NCBI GenBank assembly: GCA_949361645.1
Contig: OX442418.1
Location: 7,877,376 to 7,941,375, forward strand
DNA from: Spongilla lacustris
Taxonomy: Eukaryota > Porifera > Demospongiae > Spongillida > Spongillidae
Direction: 5' to 3'
Length of the DNA stretch: 64,000 nucleotides
Below the pieces are notes generated by a model. It saw only the letters and a list, made by a program, of their open reading frames with translations. It was not told the DNA's origin and searched no databases. Position numbers and translations under genes: made by a program. Below are positions 11,651 through 21,300 of the stretch, one piece after another (the first letter of the stretch is position 1; each line of letters begins with the position of its first letter).

Positions 11651-13163
11651 TGGTATGAGGTACATGTATAGCTCTTGAGGTAGCACGTTGGTACACTTTA
11701 GTATCCAAAAGTGCCCATTGCAAGCATTCTGGCTTTGGTGAGTAACTGTGGTTGGTTTATATATGCAAACTATATGAAAAACATAGAAAACACATATATA
11801 ACACAACATATAACAGATAACTAAAGATGTGGCACATATGAACTCGGTACCGTTTTTAAGACAAGGCATATTCCCTCATTGTGGGCTGGCTAAGTGTTTT
11901 TGAAAACGTTATATTTCAACAACCACACATCCTTTTCTTGCCAAATTCGGGAAACGTATTGCCCCATCCCTTACGTACATATAGTACTATTTTGATTTTA
12001 TAGATTCACTCCGCTGGCTGTATCCGAGGCCTGTTAGGTCCCGGAGGTAAAAAGTATCATAATTCCAACACTTCTAATGCCAAATTTTAATTACTGGTAG
12101 GAAAATGGTATCTAAACAAACGGTGACTTTTCGCAATACCTTTATAGCGTTAGTTCAGGCGATGCTTAATGTCAAACTTAGTGCAGCGGTGAACCATTCA
12201 CAATTATATTCCCGCTCCATCGTCGACTCGTCTGATTCGGTGCCATCTTCATTAAGTTCAGATCCCTCATCAAAATTATCTTCTGATTCGCTTTTAGCGC
12301 ATTGGCGGAAGGTCGGGTACCAAACCCGCACAGTTTTTGTACAAGGATTGCAGTCCAATCAGAATGCAGGAGCCCAATAAATACAATCTGCGGCAGCTGG
12401 TAGTAAAGCCAATCTGATTAAGACGTCCTTTATACAATTATTCATTGATACCGATTGTATAACACGCCACAATTCATTGATGTGTTGCATAATATGCCTG
12501 TACAAAACCTTTGCGGGTTTGGTACCCGACCTTCCGCCAATACGCGAAGGTCGGGCTACGCCCAACTAATTCGCTTTCATGAAGAACTCTCCAAGGCTTC
12601 CGTGTTTATTCCGTGTGACGTCACGTAGAAATGGGGGTGTGGCACGTTGGTTCACCGCTGCACTAAGTTTGACACTAAGCCTCGCCTGAACCATCGCTAT
12701 AAAGCTATTGCGAAAAGTCACCGTTTGGTTGGACACCATTTTCCTACCAGTGATTCAAATTTGGCATTAGAAGTATTTTCGGTGTTGGAGTTATTATACG
12801 TTTTACCTCCGGGACCTATCAGGCCTCGGATACAGCCAGCGGAGTGAATCTATAAAATCAAAATCGTACTATATGTATATGTAAGGGATGGGGCAATACG
12901 TTTCCCGAATTTGGCAAGAAACGGATGTATGGTTGTGGAAAAATAACGTTTTTTTAAAAAAACATCATTAAAAACGGTACCGAGTTCATATGTGCCACAT
13001 CTTTAGTTATCTGTTATATGTTGTGTGTTTTTCATATAGTTTGCATATATAAACCAACCACAGTTACTCACCAAAGCCAGAATGCTTGCAATGGGCACTT
13101 TTGGATGCTACCTCAAGAGCTACATGTACCTCATACCAGGACTAATATAAGATCTAGTTCAGC
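11626..13163. repeat. 1.5-kb imperfect palindrome
   Basis: The left half (from 11626) and right half (to 13163) are reverse complements with indels, centred near 12400-12425. Pairing blocks are 11995-12018 with 12838-12861 (GATTTTATAGATTCACTCCG and complement), 12297-12345 with 12497-12555, and the outer 11640-11860 with 12970-13160. Neither arm contains a credible protein gene. It is either a large foldback element or a head-to-head duplication; no clear target duplication was found. Confidence 0.8.
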
Positions 13164-14245
13164 CTCCTGCATGTCTGATCATCTAGATAGCGAACTATAA
13201 CATTCCCTGGGTGGTGGTGATAATCTTGAAGGCTGTGCACATGCACTACACCACATGAATATTTCTACAAAATAATATTGATCACTGGATCTGTTTGAAT
13301 GTACTATTCAAGCATAGTGCAGGCTAAGGTCAAATAATGAAATAGTTCTATATTTAGCAACTGACTCTACATGTAAGTTAATAGTCTGGGGACCAGACCA
13401 TATATGGGTCTGGTGGCGTCACTCTAGCCCGATACATATACACGTATAGGAACGCCCACAACAAGCTGCAAATGAATTACAATTACATTAATCAGCAAGC
13501 ACATTTCTCTGGCAAACCTTCTACATGTGTGGGACGCCACCAAACCCTTATTCTCATATATCCCAGACTAGTAAGTTACCATATGTGCATGTGTGCTAAA
13601 TATAGGATTCCTTATCATTGCTTTTTGCACCACAAATCCTACATACCAACGACTTTCTCATAATGTTTTTGTTCAAAACTGGGTGTTTGCGTTTTGCTAC
13701 ACACAAAATGTGAAGAATTAGTCTGCAATTGCAATGCAAGATTTAGAAAACATTTAGATGGCAAGTTTTGACCATAGGATAGATTACATCACTGATATGT
13801 GCTGCAATGTATAGGGGCTGGGGATAAGAGTAAGTCATTCTTGTTGGATGGCAGTTGTCTAAAGAATTAATATAAGCTTTAACCTTGTCCCTCAGACTAG
13901 ACTACCCCCCCCCCCCCCCCCAATTTATTAAACCAAAAATGGTACTGATACAAGGCATTGATGATAACATAAATGTTAATAAAGATTAAAGTGTGGATGT
14001 GTGTGTGTTCTGGACGAAGGTGGATGACAACAAAACTTGCATATTTTGGCTAATGTAGCACTGCTTAAAATGACACTGTCCCCATGCCATTGTCAGTCAT
14101 GAGAACACAATGGTACGATATAATGGCTCCATGGTACATGCACACATATGCACACAGGTAACTCATATACACAGCATCAACAAACACAAGATTGTGCCAC
14201 ACACACATACGGTACTATATTACAAGCTAATGAATGGAAATGAAT
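13164..14245. other. Intergenic stretch, second copy of the PEN-2 flank
   Basis: 13164-13835 shows nothing recognisable. From 13836 the sequence repeats 10916-11220, with an extra block containing a poly-C run at about 13907-13921. No coding signal was found. Confidence 0.55.
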
Positions 14246-14545
14246 TCACGGCTTCCCCATGGGCAACGTTAGGGAGAAGTAGTCCCCATACGCACCCCAG
14301 AACTGCCTCTGCGTTTGGAACACAGATATCCACACGATCAGGACGGCGGCCCACACCAGTGTGCCTATCATGGACCCTGCCACATAGCGTCGCAGCAGTG
14401 GGTTGGACCCCCTCTTGAGGAAGGCTTCCTTGAAGAACCAGATGCTGTTGGCCAGCCACACGGCTGGGAGGAGGTAGAAGCCGAGCACAAAGTAGCGACG
14501 GCAGATCCTGAGCTTCTCCTCATCAGGCACCTTGTCCAGCCTCAT
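14246..14545 (-). CDS. PSENEN: Gamma-secretase subunit PEN-2
   Basis: A single uninterrupted frame encodes 99 aa (the human protein has 101). It has the PEN-2 signature throughout: VPDEEKLRICRRYFVLGFYL at the cytosolic start and first hydrophobic hairpin, and PAVWLANSIWFFKEAFL, matching the family WFFREAF motif. The second membrane helix is GTLVWAAVLIVWISVFQTQR, and the C-terminus is WGAYGDYFSLTLPMG, equivalent to the DYLSF-type tail needed for complex stability. PEN-2 is the small subunit that activates presenilin within gamma-secretase, which cleaves Notch-type membrane proteins. The ATG at 14545 aligns with the family start. No intron is present, unlike vertebrate PSENEN, so a retrocopy origin is possible. 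It lies divergent from the receptor gene beginning at 15311. Confidence 0.93.
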   Translation of the reverse strand: MRLDKVPDEEKLRICRRYFVLGFYLLPAVWLANSIWFFKEAFLKRGSNPLLRRYVAGSMIGTLVWAAVLIVWISVFQTQRQFWGAYGDYFSLTLPMGKP

Positions 14546-15310
14546 CGCTGTGTGAGCTCCAGGAATAGCAGGCAGTGATATTGAAAATTATCCGATGGTG
14601 ATGCTCCAAATCAGTACAGTAATCTATAGTATGTGGGTGTATGAACACAGCATGACAAGTGTGGTGAATAGCCTTGGACTTAGTTTTACTACACACAATC
14701 AAATAGGGCTAGGGGAATTTAAACAATGGGCTATTCCATTATTTAATTATACACCCCCTACAGGTGACAATAAATGGTGCCCAGGGGGTGTATAGGGAAT
14801 ATGTCCGGGGGGGGGGGGGGGGGGGTCATTTAAATGTCTGTCCCGGGTGGGAGAGGGGGTTAGAAGGTATAATATAAGTCCAGGTGTGCTTTTTCTTTTT
14901 CCCCGGTCATTTGTAAGTTCTTAGGGGTACATGGAATAGTCCAATGCCATTCCACCAACATCAAATGGTACCAATTGGTGCGTGATAACGAAGTAGTTTC
15001 AACCTACTTTCATGCATAGTTAGTGATTGTAACAAACTTAAGTGTGCATTTGAAAAAGACATCGCCAATTCTAAGGATACCGGTACAAGTACACATCGAT
15101 TGCCGGTAGTTGTACAACGAATACATTTAGTTCGACATACACACACCTACCTATAGCCGCCTAACCATATTTGCCAGGCTAATCTCGCAAAAACAGTACA
15201 CTTAGGATCGCGCACTTACGTGTATCAAGCGAAGTAAACAATGTAACTCTATTTAGTGCCTATTACGGTTGTGTATATTATCATAGATTATTTAGAGATA
15301 ATTGTATTAC
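14546..15310. promoter_or_regulatory. Intergenic region between PEN-2 and the first receptor
   Basis: This is a 765-bp gap between divergent genes, presumably carrying both promoters. A poly-G run lies at about 14808-14826. The neighbouring text (TGACAATAAATGG plus a G-rich tail) resembles a second G-rich repeat near 22625-22750. No individual element can be assigned. Confidence 0.35.
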
Positions 15311-18300
15311 ATGGCCGGCCTATGCTTTTCATCCTCAGAATTACTATCAGTCCGCGTTACTTCCATTGTGGTCTGTGCACTGTCCATACTGGGATCCTTA
15401 CTGATAATATTATCATATGTCTGCTTCAAGACACTGCGTTCCAACGTTAGGTTAGTTCTTGTCAACCTTTCCATAATGGACTTCGGAGTTGGATGTGCCA
15501 ACCTTTTCGGGATCGTGTATGACTACGACACGCACCTCGTAAATGGCTCTGATCAGTTGAGCTACAACGCGGAGCAAGTGTGCTTGGCTCAGGCGTTCTT
15601 TGCAATATGGTGCACGCACGCCTCCATCATATGGACGATACTTCTGTCTGCTTACCTCTACCTACTGATTGCTCATCAACGATCGTTATACACTAAATAC
15701 GCCTTTCTGTCGTTCTTCGCTTTGGGCTACGGAGTCCCGCTTATGTCCGCACTTTGGCTTTTATGTACCAAACGACTTGGCTACTCCCCACTGGACTCGG
15801 GCGGATGGTGCACCATTACAGCAACTGACATCAATGGAAAAAATCCCAATATATATGTAACAGCTGTTGGTTATGACCTGTGGATTTATCTGTCGTTCGT
15901 CCTCGTTCCTATGTTCTGCTTAGCTGTCCACCTCAGGATCAGAGACAAGGTATGTCACACTCCATGTGGTACTAAACTTAGGGTACTTATCCTTCAGCTA
16001 AAAGTACCAGATGAAGCAGGGCTGAGCAAACATACTGTTAAGGAGCTGTATCAGGTTCATTACAAGTTTCTTTTAATACCAGTGGTGTTCATACTGCTTC
16101 GTTTGTGGACTTGCATCGTGAACATTATTCTGGTTTATTATCCAATGCACCTAAGGTGTGGTTGGCTATTTGCTCTGATTTTGTTATCGGTAAGTTGGCA
16201 TCCCTTTGTCATACGGGATTGTAGTATTTTGCATTGGCATGCTACAGGATTTGTATTTACATCTGGTCCCATCAACTGTTACCACAAAAGTTGTGGCTTG
16301 AATACATGTAGTAATCACATAGAAACTACACATAAGGAGTCATTATAACTATTCAGTATGTTACTATAACCAGCATCCAGGCTATTAACTGTACTAAATC
16401 ATTATTATCTGGATCAAAAATTCATTTGACTGCTATGTACAACATATGTACATGTACATATGACTATTATGTAGTACCTGTACTTGTACACACGTGTATC
16501 TTGATGTATACACTTGATCATGACTATGTTTATGTTCTTGTGATCGGAAATTGAAATGACTAGCAGTGTGGATGGTCTGTACATTTAAGCATTTCTACAC
16601 TAGCAACCACAAACTAGATTGATCCAATTGGCATGTCCTGGTCCACACTAGGCAATTAGTATTCATTGCCCAAGCCAGATCGATCTATTTTGGGTGTACA
16701 TACAAAATGGATTGATCCGGTTTGGGCAGTTTTGTGGATTTTTAGGAAACTTGCACATTGGTGGGGATATGGAGATATTTTATTAAATGGTCTAATATAA
16801 TCAAGCTTCGTGCCTTTATGTACATGTGCACAAGGTTTTTGATTTGTCTGGCGACATTGCTCCCATGTATGATTGTACCCGTATTCATTATATGGGTTGC
16901 CTCAAAAGAGGTTGGCTTTGTGTTTCTCTAGTAGTGGAGGTATATTGTGGCTGGGGGATGATGGCTAATGAAGGATTTTACAAATTGCTAGGTGTCTGGC
17001 CATTTACTCTTGCTCGTGACGCCTTGGATGAAATATACATGTACGTATTGTCACCTCAGCATTATTCTGATGTGGCATAATGCCCTAGCTCTAACTGGTT
17101 CGATGTAACTCACACCCTTGACTGTATGTGTGCACATGCATGTGTGTGTGTGAGTGTGCACGTGTATAGTATACATGCATTAGTACATGTAGTTGAAATG
17201 TGTCATAAAGTGTCCGCTGATATATTAAATTGTTGTGTACAACTCTGTCAAGCTGTCATTGCACATCAGCAGCTCCCCGGGAATACATATATCTCCCCCC
17301 CCCCCCCCCCCCCCCCCCAAATGTGGTAGTTTACTCAAAACTCCTATGTGAGGTGACCATATTTGTCATGGGTTAGCCCAGACTGGATCAATCCGGTTTG
17401 GGCAATGAATGCTAATTGCCTAGTGTGGACCAGGATATGCGAATTGGATCATTCCAGTTTGTGGTTGTATAGTGTATAGAAACATCTCAACATACAGGGT
17501 CTTTACGAAAGAATGCAACGCTTTTGAACGAACATAATTCCTAAATAGGATTATCAATCTAAATCAGTTTATGACTACACAATAACCATGATTAGGCAAA
17601 TACCAAATGCATTGTTAAGATTCAATTATCTTTTACAGTTCAAAAGATAAAATCAAATACATGGCAATTAATTAATTTGACACAGAAATGTACGACAACT
17701 TTTAAATAAATACAAGATTTATAATCTAAAGAATAGCTGTGAAAAACATTTGAAAAAATATGAAATTTAATTGGCGTTTTACTAGTTTAATATTCAAAAC
17801 AACAAATCAAACTTGAAAATGCCAAAGGGCCACTACAATTGTAATTAACTTTGAGTTATAGTAACTCACCATTACATGATCTAATACACAATCAAATTGT
17901 GTTTTTAACTTCACTTAATCATGGAGTAATTAGTGATAGTTATTAAAATTAGTTATCCCATAACCGCTTCAATCTTAATAACTTTAAAGCAAATTATGGT
18001 TTTAAATGTTAATAACTTACTATTGAACTCAGTAACTTGAAATCAGTGCTATTCCACTGCATACTAAGATCCTGCGTTACTTATTAGTAGTTATTAAAAT
18101 CAAGTATCTCTAACCATAATCTTGAATAATGTTGATAATAGAGGGCTTTGAATATTTTGATTTATGAGGGCTTTGATACAATTACTTAACCGCTTACAAT
18201 AATTTAAATCAAATTGGATTATTAGTATTTGCCTAAGTTCTGCGACATAGGTTAAAGAAATCTAGCAGTTAATTAATTTCAATCTAAAGTTATAGTGATG

Positions 18301-21300
18301 TAAAAGTGTTGTGTTCTTTCGCAAAGACCCTGTATAATAGCATTTACAAATAATTGTCAATGGTAGTGGCCAGTTGCTTTGATAATGACAATGCATTATG
18401 TTGCATGCATTTTATTATACATGTACATGTATCTGTGACATCCAGGCATAACTAACCAAGTTGGGTACATGTATATCCAAACTTTACAAGACACGCACTT
18501 AAAATATTTATTTGCTCAGATTCACATTCATATTGATCAATAAATGAACAATTAGTTCTAATAACCCTTCTTTCTCCCTTAAGAAAAACCCACTTGGTAT
18601 CTTTCCCACATGTTCTCTTGCTGGATACCATTGCCCCGGGGTCCTTCCACATCTTGATTCTTCAGGCTCTTCTGTCCTCTCCCTTTCTTTATGTGCCTCC
18701 TTTCTTCCAATGGCAGTAATCTTCGGATGTATCTTCATTTAGCCACTTCCTCACCTGATTTTGATGCCTGCAGCACATAATACCATCTTGCAATAGCTCT
18801 AGGACCGATACAGAGCCTGTCTGTTTCACCCTGGAGCCCAGACCCACTTTGAGTTTCCATCTTTATTTACCTTCACGTAGACATTCTCATGTTCTGGGTA
18901 ATACATGTACCTCTCCGCTGCTCTGGCATCATGATTTACTTTCTGAACCAATCGCTTTTGTTCAACTCACTCAGCAACGCATCTAATCTTGATCCACAAA
19001 GAAATAGTGTTGGAGATGCCTGCAGGCATGTAGTCAACTGTGGATACTGTAACAGAACATGTTACAATTAATCTTGCCTTTTTTAGCCATGCTTCACAGT
19101 CTGCATTGCTCAGCCAATTTGTTTGACTCTGGATGATATGCGGGGGATGAGGTACATTTAATTTGCAACACTCAATTTTTGCATTTTTTAGACTCCTCAG
19201 CGGTAAAGCAGGAGCCATAATGTGGCATCTCTCCCTCTGGAAGTCCATGCTGTGCGAAAATTGTTCTTAGACTCTGTATAGTCACCTCAGGTTGTTGTAT
19301 AGTCACCTCAGGTTGTTGTATAGTCACCTCAGGTTGTTGTATAGTCACCTCAGGTTGTTGTATAGTCACCTCAGGTTGTTGCCTCCTTCACATCCACAAT
19401 CTCAATCCATTCCAAATGGGTGTCTATAACCACCAATTGATTTTGACCAAGGACAGGGCCAGCAGAGTCCATCTTGCCCGTGGTCTGGTGGGCCACTGCC
19501 AAGGTTGTAGAGGTGCTACAGGAGGCATAACTGACATTCAGCACACAACTCCATCATTATTTCTATCAATCTATCCCAGGCCAACATTCTTGCCACCCTT
19601 TTCCTTCTAGTTCTCCAGGGTGTCCACTGTGTACATCTAGCTCACTCAACACATACATGTACATGTACTCCTCCCCTTGTGGTGGTACTACATGTACATG
19701 TACATTGCCACTATTGAGCCTGATTTGTATTATGTACATGTACATGTACATGATTCAGCCGCCATGTAGAATGTATTGTAACTAACACCTGTGACAAAAG
19801 TGGGTCTTTGTCCACACTTTTTTTTTTTCCCAATCCACTGGTGAACCCTGAATGCTCTGAACCAGCAAGACAGTCTTCCTCATCCCTTGCTTCATACACT
19901 GTGAGGTGGTAAACGGCTCAGTCCATTAGCATTGTTATGTTCAGTTGTTCTTCAGAAGACCCAAGATCCATCTCTGACCCTGAGTGGAAATTTCCCTCTC
20001 TGTGGCTGGTCATATGATTTGTGATCCATTATGTATCCTGCCCATATGCCCCAGATATAGTAGTAATAAATAAAGTGAATACTTGTTTCCATATAAGTCT
20101 ATTCTTTAACACTGTTCTTAGTACTGTTAAATTTATGCTCTTCCTTTGAGCCCCCCTCTAGTATCAATATACATGTTAACTTCGCAGCATAGTGCTATGT
20201 ATAATGATAGCAAGGCACACACATCCTACAACAGACTGGAGATCAAATCCTATATACCACTAACTTTCTCAGAGAGAATGTTTTTATATCTAATTGTTTC
20301 ATTCAGTTTTTAAAATTAGTGCCTATATTGCACAACCCATACATACATGTACATAACTACCTCATTATCATCCAACAACTTTGCAAGCCAGCAAATCTAT
20401 CGAATCCCAAACATGATCAATTGCATGTTTGTCTGAACCAAAGAGATTTCCATTCATCTATTCCAACGTGTACATATATATGTATTAGCAAAACAATACA
20501 TTGTATATTGGTGATGTAGTCATTACATCAAACGATCGAAATTTACATTTGGTTTTATCCCATTCCATGGATAGGAGTTATATTCTCTACCTAAGCAGGA
20601 GGTAAAGTGTTAACAAAATCAAGCCTATCAGCAGGTGGCATGCCATAATGGGCTCTGTACACACAACTCCCCCCGTTCAATGCAATAGTACCCAGAAGAG
20701 GGTTTGTAGGAACGAGAGCCACTCAAAAGATACGCGAGTCTTGCATGTCTGAGGAGTGCACAGGTAGCCGTATTGTTAGAGAGGGCTCCTCATATCCAAC
20801 ATAGTAACTAATGTGCAGCATCAATGATGTAATGGACAAGAAGGCACATGATGAGGGAACACAGCAGCAGTAAGGAAGGCGACAGTGAGGATGAAAATAG
20901 TGGTGCTGAAAATACATATGCATGTAGTGGTAGTTAACAGACAGCCTGCTTAGATAGGCATCCTGTTTCATAGGTTGCTTGTGCTATTGTCTATTATATC
21001 ACTGGGATTTTAGCATGATTGATTGCACAAAAATGAATATTCTGTTAGTGTCAACAATGATTTGCTACATGTACATGTATATTCTGGTGGGACTTCACCT
21101 GTGCCTGCAGATGTGTATTTACAAGTAACATTCTCCATGACAAAGTTAGTGGTGTGGTTAAAACACCAGATGAATTTGTAAAATAATAACTAGCACTTTT
21201 GTAGAACCTTGACTATTTTATAGTTATAGAGAATGTTTTAATTTGTTTGTTTCATGAAAAATGTCACTTCCAGAGCATAGACCACAAGAATTGTGTACAC

